Source: Myxacorys chilensis ATA2-1-KO14 (GTDB taxonomy: Bacteria > Cyanobacteriota > Cyanobacteriia > Leptolyngbyales > Leptolyngbyaceae). Taken from it: a stretch of DNA of 64,000 nucleotides. The notes under the pieces are model-generated. The model was not told the origin of the DNA. It saw nothing but the letters and a program-made list of their open reading frames with translations, and searched no databases. Location of the stretch: contig JAHHHP010000024.1 of NCBI GenBank assembly GCA_019359275.1, positions 1-64,000 on the forward strand, given 5' to 3'. Of the stretch, positions 27,196 to 35,707 are shown in pieces. A program made the position numbers and the translations under genes. Numbering within the stretch: position 1 is the first letter of the stretch; every line of letters starts with the position of its first letter.

Positions 27196-28716
27196 ATGCC
27201 CGTTTCAGCAAATTCTGCTCGCTTCCAGTTTCTAGAATCTATTACCCTTGATAGCAGCGAGTCAGATGTCGAACACAAAGTCATCATTCCGCTTCTACAA
27301 ACTCTCGGCTATCACGCTGCGGATTGGAAAACGCAGGTGACGATCGGTAAAGTCAAGCTAGATTTCTTGGTGCTGTCGCAGCATTCAACGCTTCACGCAT
27401 TGCCGTATTTAGTGATTGAAGCAAAATCTCCTAGAAAAGATCTCTCTCGAAATCTTTGGCAGTTAAAGAGCTATCTGCGAGAAACGGGCGCAGCGTTGGG
27501 ATTATTAACGAACGGTTATCAGTTTCATTTGCTGTATCACTATGATGGAGAAATTAGCGCGATCGCATCCTATTCTCAAAAAACGCTGATCGAAAATTTT
27601 TCACTGCTCTCCAATCTCTGTGGTAAAGAAACCTGCCTGAAATTTGGTGATGCGATTCATCAAAGTCAGCAGCAGGTTCACTCTAATTTTCTAAGTCATA
27701 TTGCAACTGCCTTTGGGAACCAAGATATGTTTGAACTATTTAAAAGAAGAAATCCTTCTGGCGCAACGATTAGCGCAGATCGCAACTTCAATGAGACCGC
27801 GTCTCCAACCTCTTCAGCCACGATAGAGAAAGCATCTCAATCTAAAGATTCTGTAGAGAGAAAGGGTATGGTTATCACCGTCTTCAATAACAAAGGCGGC
27901 GTTGGTAAAACAACAATGACGATTAACCTTGCTGCTGCCTTGAGCAAGTTAGGTAAACGTGTTCTCTTGATTGATGTTGACGCGCAAGCAAATTTGACAA
28001 TGGGGTTAGGAATTGATCCTTTGTCAGACGTTGAGGATCAGGGCAAGAAAGATATTGTCCATCTGTTAACAGAGTCGAGAACGCTTCTGCCTAGTACAGT
28101 CATTTCTAAAACATGGGGGGATGTTGAATTAGATATTGTTCCCTCTAATATCCGCCTCATTGATGAAGAAGCTTTTCTAATTCAGGCTGTAGACGGTGAA
28201 TACGCTTTAAGAAAGAAATTAAGAGATTATCGAAACAACTATGACTATATATTTATTGATCCACCTCCATCTTTCGGTAAATTCAACGAAATTGCTTTGA
28301 TGGCAGCTTCAGCTATTTTGATCCCTACTCAATTAGCTCCATATCCAATTCGGGCACTGGAATACGTGATTGGAAGAGCGCTAGAAGTGCAACGAGATAA
28401 TCCTCTACCCATCTTGGGAATTGCCGTTAGTATGTACGATAAAAAAGTGAAAATCTTACATCGGCAGATGGCTGAAAAAATCAAAGAGATTGTAGAGGGA
28501 TTTCCTACTTATGAAAACATTGATTTGTTTCCTGAAGAAACGTGGATACCTCAACTTAAAATTGTGTCCTCTATACCTGAAAAAGGTTATCCGCTCTGCT
28601 ATGCAGAGTTTGATTCTTCTTTAACCAGAGCAGATAAAGAAACGGCTCAAGATGCGTTTAATTGCTACTTAAAAATGGCTCAACACTTAGTACTACTAAC
28701 GGAACAGGGTAATTAG
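27196..28716 (+). CDS. HsdR-N-like PD-(D/E)XK nuclease domain fused to a ParA ATPase
   Basis: 506 aa. Residues about 20-150 match the N-terminal domain of type I restriction HsdR subunits: E26 in SDVEHK, D56 in VKLDFLV and E75-A-K77 in VIEAKSP form a PD-(D/E)XK-type site, followed by QLKSYLRETGAALGLLTNG. A low-complexity linker (about 187-222) leads to a full ParA domain with KGGVGKTT at 233-240, A' motif DVDAQAN at 260-266 and Walker B IFIDPPPS. ATG 27196 is preferred to TTG 27187. The next gene, 3 bases downstream, is a ParB-like protein, so this is a ParAB-like pair with an added nuclease-like domain. Possible roles are plasmid partition, defence or DNA quality control; none is proven. Confidence 0.85.
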   Translation: MPVSANSARFQFLESITLDSSESDVEHKVIIPLLQTLGYHAADWKTQVTIGKVKLDFLVLSQHSTLHALPYLVIEAKSPRKDLSRNLWQLKSYLRETGAALGLLTNGYQFHLLYHYDGEISAIASYSQKTLIENFSLLSNLCGKETCLKFGDAIHQSQQQVHSNFLSHIATAFGNQDMFELFKRRNPSGATISADRNFNETASPTSSATIEKASQSKDSVERKGMVITVFNNKGGVGKTTMTINLAAALSKLGKRVLLIDVDAQANLTMGLGIDPLSDVEDQGKKDIVHLLTESRTLLPSTVISKTWGDVELDIVPSNIRLIDEEAFLIQAVDGEYALRKKLRDYRNNYDYIFIDPPPSFGKFNEIALMAASAILIPTQLAPYPIRALEYVIGRALEVQRDNPLPILGIAVSMYDKKVKILHRQMAEKIKEIVEGFPTYENIDLFPEETWIPQLKIVSSIPEKGYPLCYAEFDSSLTRADKETAQDAFNCYLKMAQHLVLLTEQGN

Positions 28717-28719
28717 TTT

Positions 28720-29625
28720 ATGGATTTTGCTAGACGACAACAACAGATTATTGATAGGTTACGTCCCAAACCAGTTCATCATGGTCAACTAGAAACCATA
28801 CTGATTGCTGTTCCAAACTTAAGTCCTGAAGATATTGCACCTGAGCGATCGCAAGTTCTGAGAGATAGTCTTGTTCAAGAAGGTAGCAATCTGGTTCCTC
28901 TGATTGTACGTCGTACTGAAGCGTATGCTGATGAAGAGTATGAAGTCATCTATGGAGCAGATTGGTGTCTAGTTGCAAGAGAACTAGACATTCAGAGGCT
29001 ATGGGTTTGGGTATTTGATCTTAATGATGAGCAGGCTGCTGTTACTAGGTTAGAGATGGAGTTGTTGCTAGGTAATTCGGCAACTTCTACTTCTGCATCG
29101 CCGCCCGACGAGATTCAGCAAATCAGTGCTTTGATACAACGATCGGAGCAGTCGCTTGAGAGGAAGATAAGCCAACACTTTAACAGTTTGTTCCAGCACT
29201 TAGAGCAGTCCTTACCTCCATTTGATGAAATTCAGCAGATAAGTATTTTGATACGAGAATTAGAGCAGTCGCTTGAGAGGAAGATGAGCCAACAACTTGA
29301 TGATTTGCTGAAACACTTAGAGCAGTCCTTTGAAACAAAGATTAGTCAGCAGATGAATGTCTTGTTTGAGCGTCTAGAGCAGTCGCTTGAGCAGAAGATT
29401 AGTCATCAGATTGCTGAAGCGATGAATAGCGCGATCGTAGAACTCAAGCAATCTACTTCCTCACACCGGAAACCAGCAACATTAAGCGGCAGTCCATACA
29501 GCAAGATGAAAGTTGCTGAGCTTAAACAGCTTGCTAGAGAACGTCAGTTAGAAGTACCTTCACGTCCACTTAAGCAAGAACTCATTGACTTACTTATTAA
29601 AGCGGATGAACAAACAAGCGGTTGA
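28720..29625 (+). CDS. ParB-like protein with coiled-coil repeats and C-terminal SAP domain
   Basis: 301 aa, 3 bases after the nuclease-ParA gene. Residues about 25-115 have the ParB/Srx layout (LRDSLVQEGSNLVPLIVRRT, then YEVIYGADWCLVARELDIQR and a DLNDEQAA tail), but the usual ParB G-E-R-R motif is replaced by GADWC. Residues about 128-245 are a Gln/Glu-rich coiled coil built from repeats, including a 39-residue duplication beginning DEIQQIS. Residues about 262-297 (MKVAELKQLARERQLEVPSR, then LIDLL) form a SAP or Rho-N-like DNA-binding domain. It probably binds DNA and stimulates the ParA partner. Confidence 0.8.
   Translation: MDFARRQQQIIDRLRPKPVHHGQLETILIAVPNLSPEDIAPERSQVLRDSLVQEGSNLVPLIVRRTEAYADEEYEVIYGADWCLVARELDIQRLWVWVFDLNDEQAAVTRLEMELLLGNSATSTSASPPDEIQQISALIQRSEQSLERKISQHFNSLFQHLEQSLPPFDEIQQISILIRELEQSLERKMSQQLDDLLKHLEQSFETKISQQMNVLFERLEQSLEQKISHQIAEAMNSAIVELKQSTSSHRKPATLSGSPYSKMKVAELKQLARERQLEVPSRPLKQELIDLLIKADEQTSG
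29107..29340 (+). repeat. 117-base imperfect direct repeat within the ParB-like gene
   Basis: Two copies starting at 29107 and 29224, each beginning with codons for DEIQQIS and carrying EQSLERK and HLEQS. They encode 39 residues of coiled coil, and further partial copies (LEQSLEQKISHQ) follow. Confidence 0.75.
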
Positions 29626-29693
29626 TTGAAATGTTAGGCTGAAGCAAGAATAGATTAAGTCATTGACTCAACTATTTCTGAGTTTATTCTCTT

Positions 29694-31319
29694 GTGACAC
29701 AATTGGCGACCTCCCTCCCTCTCTCGGCTGAACGGTTATTGTTTACACCTGCGACTCCTCAAGCAGATGCAATACCGCTCATTTTTGCGTTTCCTAATGA
29801 ATATATCGTTGGCATCACTAGCTTAGGCTTTCAAGTGGTTTGGGCAACATTAGCATCGCGACCTGATTTAGAAGTCAGTCGCTTATTTACGGATGGTCAT
29901 GAGCCGTTACCCACACAGCCTGAAATTCTCGGCTTCTCGATGTCGTGGGAACTGGATTATGTCAATATTCTAGGACTGTTAGAGTCATTAGACGTTCCGA
30001 TTCGGAGCCAGAATCGCACGTCCGATCATCCCCTCGTATTTGGAGGCGGTCCCGTCCTCACAGCCAATCCCGAACCGTATGCAGACTTCTTTGATGTATT
30101 TCTGCTCGGCGATGGTGAAATCTTGCTCAATGCTTTCATCACTGCATATCAAGAGGTTCGCCACGCTGATCGCGACACCCAACTCCGACATCTTGCCCAA
30201 GTTCCAGGCATCTACGTTCCGAGTTTGTATGAAGTGACGTATGCAAGTTCAGAGGGCGCGATCGCGGCCATTCATCCCATCGACAGCACGATCCCTGCAC
30301 GAGTCGAAAAGCAAACCTATCGCGGCAATACCTTATCGACCTCTACCGTAGTGACCGAGAAAGCTGCATGGGAAAACATCTTTATGGTGGAAGTTGTCCG
30401 CAGTTGCCCTGAAATGTGCCGCTTCTGCCTCGCCAGCTATCTGACGCTGCCATTTCGGATTGCCGATGTAGAAGACTCGCTCATGCCCGCGATCGCACGA
30501 GGATTAGAAGTCACCAATCGACTCGGACTCCTCGGAGCTTCGGTGACTCAACATCCCGAATTTGGGACGCTGCTAGACTACCTCAACGCCCCAAAATATG
30601 ACGATGTACGAATTAGTCTTGCCTCAGTTCGTACCAACACTGTGACAGAGAAATTAGCGAAAACGCTAGTCAAACACGATTCAAAATCGATCACCATTGC
30701 GGTGGAAAGCGGCAGCGATCGCTTACGCCAAATCGTCAATAAAAAACTGACCACTGACGAAATTATTCAAGCTGGAATCAATGCAAAGGCAGGCGGTTTA
30801 AGCAGCGTCAAACTATATGGAATGGTTGGCATTCCGGGTGAAGAATCTGAAGATCTCGACCACACAGTTAAGATGATGCGAGATTTGAAGAAAGCCGCTC
30901 CTGGGCTACGGCTCACGCTTGGATGTAGCACCTTTGTGCCGAAAGCACATACCCCGTTTCAATGGTTTGGCGTCAACCCAAAAGCCGAAAAACGGCTCCA
31001 GTTCTTGCAGAAAAACTTGAGATCGCAAGGCATTGATTTTCGCCCTGAAAGCTACAACTGGTCAGTCATTCAGGCATTATTATCTCGCGGCGATCGCCGC
31101 CTTTCTCGCTTGCTCGAACTCACTCGACACTATGGAGATTCTTTAGGCAGTTATCGCCGTGCCTTTAAAGAATTGCGGGGCCACCTTCCTGATTTAGAGT
31201 TTTATGTCCACCAGAATTGGTCGCTGGATCAAGTCTTGCCTTGGAGCCATCTGCAAGGTGCATTACCTCCAGCCACCCTAGAGAAACATTTACAAGGTGC
31301 AATTGCTCTGTTTCCTTAG
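29694..31319 (+). CDS. B12-binding radical SAM protein
   Basis: 541 aa from GTG 29694. The N-terminal half (about 20-190) resembles a cobalamin-binding region (EILGFSMSWELDYVNIL, then PLVFGGGPVLTANPEP). The radical SAM core follows, with the [4Fe-4S] cysteines C238, C242 and C245 in RSCPEMCRFC, a CxxxCxxC arrangement, and an ITIAVESGSDRLR motif. This pattern is of the YgiQ/UPF0313 or TIGR03960-like class found across cyanobacteria. The reaction is unknown. It lies 68 bases after the ParB-like gene; the codon use and HIP1 density return to those of core genes here. Confidence 0.85.
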   Translation: MTQLATSLPLSAERLLFTPATPQADAIPLIFAFPNEYIVGITSLGFQVVWATLASRPDLEVSRLFTDGHEPLPTQPEILGFSMSWELDYVNILGLLESLDVPIRSQNRTSDHPLVFGGGPVLTANPEPYADFFDVFLLGDGEILLNAFITAYQEVRHADRDTQLRHLAQVPGIYVPSLYEVTYASSEGAIAAIHPIDSTIPARVEKQTYRGNTLSTSTVVTEKAAWENIFMVEVVRSCPEMCRFCLASYLTLPFRIADVEDSLMPAIARGLEVTNRLGLLGASVTQHPEFGTLLDYLNAPKYDDVRISLASVRTNTVTEKLAKTLVKHDSKSITIAVESGSDRLRQIVNKKLTTDEIIQAGINAKAGGLSSVKLYGMVGIPGEESEDLDHTVKMMRDLKKAAPGLRLTLGCSTFVPKAHTPFQWFGVNPKAEKRLQFLQKNLRSQGIDFRPESYNWSVIQALLSRGDRRLSRLLELTRHYGDSLGSYRRAFKELRGHLPDLEFYVHQNWSLDQVLPWSHLQGALPPATLEKHLQGAIALFP

Positions 31320-31377
31320 CCTCCGCAGGAACTAGCCGTGGCGCAGCCCGTTGGGTAGAGCCGTTAGGCCGTTAGAT

Positions 31378-31935
31378 TTAAATAGAGTCAGACTGCCCCA
31401 TCGATTCCCACCAGCGATTCAGCGGAAAATAAACAACGGGTGCCCACAAACTGCTGAGAATGGCTGAGCTGAGGGCAACAAACTGATGATACGTCCAGAT
31501 TTCTAGCAGCGATCGCCCGCCCTCAAAACTAAACTGAATCGCGGTTATTGTCTCCGCCACCACCGCCATGCCAAACACAATCAGCGCTACCGAAATAAAG
31601 TCTTCCTGTACATAGCGCTGTTTTTGCAGCCGAGCCGTAATCGCACCAACGATCGCTAAACTAATTGCATGAGTGGGAAATGGAGCCGTCATCGCATCTT
31701 GTAGCAAACCGAGAACCAGCCCTGCGATCGCGCCCTGCCAGAGCGTACGCTTCACACTCCACGCCACCACCCAAATTAATAGCCAATTCGGACTAATGCC
31801 GGCCAATTCCATTCCAGGCAATCGAGCTGGCAAAATCAGCAAACACAGAAACACAGAACCAGCCGTAACTCCCCAATTGATAAATGGGCGAGAAGCAGGA
31901 TACTGCTCGATAAAGTGATCTAACGCCTGACTCAT
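31378..31935 (-). CDS. mreD: Rod shape-determining protein MreD
   Basis: 185 aa inner-membrane protein with about five hydrophobic helices. It belongs to the elongation complex that guides side-wall peptidoglycan synthesis. Identity rests on its position as third gene of mreBCD and on the MreD-like segments LPGMELAGISPNWLLIWVVAW and GLVLGLLQDAM. Its ATG overlaps the mreC stop by 4 bases (ATGA), so translation is likely coupled. Confidence 0.88.
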   Translation of the reverse strand: MSQALDHFIEQYPASRPFINWGVTAGSVFLCLLILPARLPGMELAGISPNWLLIWVVAWSVKRTLWQGAIAGLVLGLLQDAMTAPFPTHAISLAIVGAITARLQKQRYVQEDFISVALIVFGMAVVAETITAIQFSFEGGRSLLEIWTYHQFVALSSAILSSLWAPVVYFPLNRWWESMGQSDSI

Positions 31936-32768
31936 GGTGCTGTAGGGGAGGGGGTAGAAGACTCTTCTGGGGTAGGAGAAAAGGCAGGCACATCGCTAGG
32001 CGCAGGAGCAGGCAATGACTCTGTTTCACCGGGTAACTTCGGATAAACGATCGCCCATTCTAGAGCGCTGATTGGCGCTGACAGTTCGATTACCGCTTCT
32101 GGCGCTGGACTTTTTGCCGTATCAACAGATTCAATGCGCCCAACCGGAAGCCCAGACGGAAATCGACCGCTGAGCGAAGAAGTCGTTACTACATCACCGC
32201 GACGTACATCCGGATTCTTCTCATAAAATTCGATCACCGCCCGATTTCCCAAATTTCCCCGCATCGATCCCATCGCTCGACTGCGGCTAATCATGACGCC
32301 AACACGACTAGTTGGGTCGCTGAGCAACAGCACGCGGCTGGTACGAGCGGTCACACTTGTCACACGGCCCACAACCCCACCTGGACTCCGAACAACGCTT
32401 CCCGTCTCAACCCCATCTTGAGCGCCTCGCCCCAAGCTGACCTGCTGCCACCAATGATCTGCACTCCGCCCAATCACTGGAGCCGTAATGCCTTTCGCCT
32501 TAGCAGACTGCGCAAATCCGAGAAGCTCCTCTAGACGCTGATTTTTGCTCTCAAGCTCAATTAGTCGCTCCTGGAGTTCTAGCATCTCAGGATTAGAGGA
32601 TTGGGCAGGAGGAGCAGGTTTTGACAAAAAGGGGCGAGTCAACCACTGATAGGTTTCTAGCACCACCCCTCCGTGGGTTTGCCGAATCAACAATGCCGTT
32701 CCTATAGCAACACTTGTCAGAGTGGCTTGGATGCCATACCGATCCCACCAACGGCGCAGTGCAAACAT
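31932..32768 (-). CDS. mreC: Rod shape-determining protein MreC
   Basis: 278 aa, one N-terminal membrane helix (about 12-30), a short periplasmic coiled coil (LQERLIELESKNQRLEELL) and the beta-rich MreC domain with GRSADHWWQQVSLGRG and VGRVTSVTARTSRVLLLSDP. It links cytoplasmic MreB to cell-wall enzymes in the periplasm. The C-terminal tail is Pro/Ser-rich and probably disordered. Between mreB (116 bases upstream) and mreD. Confidence 0.93.
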   Translation of the reverse strand: MFALRRWWDRYGIQATLTSVAIGTALLIRQTHGGVVLETYQWLTRPFLSKPAPPAQSSNPEMLELQERLIELESKNQRLEELLGFAQSAKAKGITAPVIGRSADHWWQQVSLGRGAQDGVETGSVVRSPGGVVGRVTSVTARTSRVLLLSDPTSRVGVMISRSRAMGSMRGNLGNRAVIEFYEKNPDVRRGDVVTTSSLSGRFPSGLPVGRIESVDTAKSPAPEAVIELSAPISALEWAIVYPKLPGETESLPAPAPSDVPAFSPTPEESSTPSPTAP

Positions 32769-32884
32769 GCGAATTTCTCGTTCTTTGGCTGGTTAACGTT
32801 CACAAAAGTATAGCTCTGAATTGTCAGAGCCTTAGCACAATTTCCTCAGTTCCAGCATGGAGATCGGGAAAGTGTAGCAGATTT

Positions 32885-33934
32885 TTATCGGGGTGGACGA
32901 GTGCTGAACACTCGCTCTAGCTGCTTAAAGTTTTCCAAGACGCGACCTGTACCCAAAACGACGCAGCTTAATGGATCAGCCGCGACGTGAACCACGATTC
33001 CAGTTTCATGACTGATGAGGGTATCAATGCCTTTGAGCAATGCGCCGCCCCCGGCCAGCATGATACCGCGATCGATGATGTCTGCCGCTAATTCGGGAGG
33101 CGTCCGTTCTAGCGTCCGCTTCACCGCATCGATAATCACGGATAGCGGCTCTGACATACTTTCGCGAATCTCAGGACTTTTGATCGTGACGGTTCGAGGT
33201 AAGCCAGACAGGAGGTGCAAGCCTCGCACTTCCATTAGAGAATCGTCATCAAACGAACCAGGGTAGGCTGATCCGACTTGAATCTTGATTTCTTCTGCCG
33301 TCCGTTCCCCAATAACCAGGTTGTGGACTTTCTTCATGTATTGAACGATCGCATCAGTCAGTTCATCCCCAGCGACGCGAACCGATTCGCTCAGAACCGT
33401 GCCTTGCAAACTGAGAACGGCAACTTCAGTCGTGCCGCCACCGATGTCGATAATCATGTTTCCAGTCGGTTCTGCGACTGGAAGCCCTGCCCCGATCGCG
33501 GCTGCCACAGGTTCATCAATCAAGTACACCTCGCGAGCACCGGCCTGAGACGCGGCTTCCATGACCGCTCGCCGCTCCACTCCAGTAACACCGCTCGGAA
33601 TTCCAATCACGATGCGGGGCGATACGAGGGCTTTGCCTTCATTCACTCGCTGGATAAAATGCTTCAGCATTAATTCAGCTGTATCAAAATCTGCGATGAC
33701 GCCATCCCGCAAAGGGCGCAGAGCGATAACGTTGCCAGGAGTTCGTCCTAGCATTCTTTTTGCGTCTTCTCCAACCGCCAACGGAATTCTGTCATTAGCG
33801 TCCATCGCCACTACGGAGGGTTCTTGCAAGACGATGCCTTTACCGGATACGTAGACTAGTGTATTTGCAGTACCGAGATCGATACCCATGTCCCGTGATA
33901 GGGAAAAGCGGGAGAAGCCACTGAAAAGACCCAC
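32885..33934 (-). CDS. mreB: Rod shape-determining actin homolog MreB
   Basis: 349 aa actin-like ATPase that forms membrane filaments directing cell-wall elongation. Signatures seen: MGIDLGTANTLVYV (phosphate 1), VCIG-type hinge at IDEPVAAAIGAGLP, and the phosphate 2 loop NMIIDIGGGTTEVAVLS. The N-terminal SGFSRFSLSR amphipathic stretch may bind membrane. First gene of mreBCD, divergent from ssb across a 358-base gap. Presence implies a rod-shaped or filamentous cell. Confidence 0.96.
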   Translation of the reverse strand: MGLFSGFSRFSLSRDMGIDLGTANTLVYVSGKGIVLQEPSVVAMDANDRIPLAVGEDAKRMLGRTPGNVIALRPLRDGVIADFDTAELMLKHFIQRVNEGKALVSPRIVIGIPSGVTGVERRAVMEAASQAGAREVYLIDEPVAAAIGAGLPVAEPTGNMIIDIGGGTTEVAVLSLQGTVLSESVRVAGDELTDAIVQYMKKVHNLVIGERTAEEIKIQVGSAYPGSFDDDSLMEVRGLHLLSGLPRTVTIKSPEIRESMSEPLSVIIDAVKRTLERTPPELAADIIDRGIMLAGGGALLKGIDTLISHETGIVVHVAADPLSCVVLGTGRVLENFKQLERVFSTRPPR

Positions 33935-34292
33935 TAGTTTCTTGCCTCTTAAAAATGCTACGGATTTGCTCGGACGAAAGTGCAGCTTTTAGCACTGGCG
34001 CTAGTCGATGTGGATTTTATTACAGTTTAGGGGCATAGTCCAGTCAATGGTGAGAATTGTTGAAGCACTCAGTAGAAAAGGCGACGGGAAAGGCTGAGTA
34101 GAAGGCAGAAGCATTTTGTGTGCTTTATTACTAATTGGGCATTAAGCGATAGGGCGATCGCAGTTGTTAAGTAGGTTAGTTAAGTACAAATCTCACGGCA
34201 GTAGTGTAACCTTAGATGCTTCTCTCCAATTCATCAGGTAGGGATTGATTAAATTAAAATAGAGGCAGTCAGAAAAGTACTAGTGAACTACT
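33935..34292. promoter_or_regulatory. Divergent promoter region of mreB and ssb
   Basis: 358 bases without a gene. A TAAAAT at 34255-34260 is a possible -10 for ssb, but no matching -35 is clear. Nothing else recognised. Confidence 0.3.
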
Positions 34293-34661
34293 ATGAGCTT
34301 AAACGTCGTGACATTGGTGGGACGGGTTGGCGGCGATCCGGACGTAAAGTATTTTGAGTCGGGCAGTGTCAAATGTCGGCTGACGCTAGCCGTGAACCGT
34401 CAGACGCGCAACAGCGACCAGCCCGATTGGTTTAATCTTGAATTGTGGGGCAAGCAGGCAGACGTAGCCGCAAACTATGTTCGTAAGGGCAGTTTGATTG
34501 GCGTCAAGGGATCACTGAAGTTTGATTCGTGGGTCGATCGCAATACAGGGGCAAATCGAACCTCTCCGATTGTCGTGGTCGATCGGCTGCAATTGCTTGG
34601 ATCAAAGCGTGACTCTGAAGGCGGCGGATCGGATGCTCCCTCATACGAAGAGGACTTTTAA
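34293..34661 (+). CDS. ssb: Single-stranded DNA-binding protein
   Basis: 122 aa OB-fold protein that coats single-stranded DNA in replication and repair. SSB motifs are clear: LNVVTLVGRVGGDPDVKYF, FNLELWGKQADVAANYVRKG and VKGSLKFDSW. It is short, with a small linker and an acidic C-terminus EEDF instead of the longer DDDIPF tail, so it may be the cyanobacterial short SSB form. ATG 34293 lacks a strong ribosome-binding site. Confidence 0.93.
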   Translation: MSLNVVTLVGRVGGDPDVKYFESGSVKCRLTLAVNRQTRNSDQPDWFNLELWGKQADVAANYVRKGSLIGVKGSLKFDSWVDRNTGANRTSPIVVVDRLQLLGSKRDSEGGGSDAPSYEEDF

Positions 34662-34665
34662 GCAA

Positions 34666-34694
34666 GCGCGATCGCAGCTAAGCTGCGATCGCGC
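34666..34694. terminator. Large palindrome after ssb built from two HIP1 sites
   Basis: Arms GCGCGATCGCAGCT and AGCTGCGATCGCGC, 14 bases each and perfect, with a single-base centre. It lies 4 bases after the ssb stop and between convergent genes, so it likely forms the transcript end; no T-run follows. Confidence 0.65.
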
Positions 34695-34741
34695 CCCATC
34701 GTTCATGAAATTTGAAATCCGTCAAATCCAGAGCCGATCTT

Positions 34742-35518
34742 TTAGTAGTTGAACTGCAGTGTCACAGAGCCTTCAACTCGCTGTTCACCGCCAACAACGG
34801 GGGTAGGCGCATCTGCCGCGCTGAGCTTCGCAAACCGTTCTGCTTGCACCGGAATGGGGGGAGGCGGTGTTGCTGCGTTGATTTGAACGCTGACAATCTC
34901 TTTTTTCGTCAAATTAAGAGCACTGAAAACGGCGTCTGCTTGGGATTGGGCATCTTGTGTTGCTTTACGCAGCGCTTGTTTTTGTGCCGCCGCGATCGCA
35001 TCGTCTGCTGCCACAAAACTTACGCCATCAATGCGGCTCGCGCCCGCTTTCACAGCGTCATCTAGCAAAGTTCCGGCAGTTTCGGTTGGCACTCGGAAAC
35101 TGACAATATTGGACGCCGAATAGCCTGTCAGCTTTTGCGTATTGTTGGCATAGCTGTAGACTGGGCTGAGATTAATGCCAGTGGTTTCGAGTTTATCGAC
35201 TCTGCGCGATCGCAGCAGCGTCACCACTGCATTCGAGCGCCGCGCGGCTTCTTGCTGAACCTCATTGGCAGTTTTACCTTGAGCCTCAACTCCTAACCGA
35301 ACCTGAGCTAGCGTGGTTTGAATATCCTCAAATCCTTTTCCTGTCACGGTTAGGGTTTTCATTGCTTTTTCTTGCGCGATCGCAGGATTGACCAGTGCAG
35401 GACTCAGTATTGTGAGTCCCACCACTCCAAGCGCCAACGGTACAGCCTTAAAACGATTCCACCGGGTCGATTCTGTCAAATTTCTCTGTGTCAAATTTCT
35501 CTGTGTCAGACTCATCAT
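34742..35518 (-). CDS. SIMPL (DUF541) domain secreted protein
   Basis: 258 aa with an N-terminal signal peptide (hydrophobic core about 27-42, cleavage near AIAQ|E). The SIMPL domain covers about 55-255, beginning TLTVTGKGFEDIQTTLAQV and including QEAARRSNAVVTLLRS. Members are periplasmic or outer-membrane-associated and linked to oxidative stress or signalling; the exact role is unknown. The N-terminal NLTQRNLT repetition comes from a 15-base tandem repeat. Confidence 0.85.
   Translation of the reverse strand: MMSLTQRNLTQRNLTESTRWNRFKAVPLALGVVGLTILSPALVNPAIAQEKAMKTLTVTGKGFEDIQTTLAQVRLGVEAQGKTANEVQQEAARRSNAVVTLLRSRRVDKLETTGINLSPVYSYANNTQKLTGYSASNIVSFRVPTETAGTLLDDAVKAGASRIDGVSFVAADDAIAAAQKQALRKATQDAQSQADAVFSALNLTKKEIVSVQINAATPPPPIPVQAERFAKLSAADAPTPVVGGEQRVEGSVTLQFNY
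35475..35504 (-). repeat. 15-base tandem repeat at the start of the SIMPL gene
   Basis: Two exact copies of GTCAAATTTCTCTGT (plus-strand reading), encoding a doubled five-residue unit before the signal peptide. In frame, so harmless to the rest of the protein. Confidence 0.85.
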
Positions 35519-35707
35519 CTTCCGGACTCCTCACAGGGATTGGATGGATTGGATGATATTACTGTGGCACTGAATCCGTTTGATCGTGTCCTTGGTTACA
35601 CTTTTCGCAACTTCGGATGTTTGCCGTAATCCAGTCGTCCAAAAATGATTCAGAAGATTTGACAGATACCGTATGATACAAACCTGTTACTCTCAGGGGA
35701 GATAATC

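Noticed and set aside
35519..35540. ACTCCTCACA similar to the loop of the small RNA Yfr1
   Set aside because: Only the short motif is present; the flanking stems and terminator of Yfr1 are missing.
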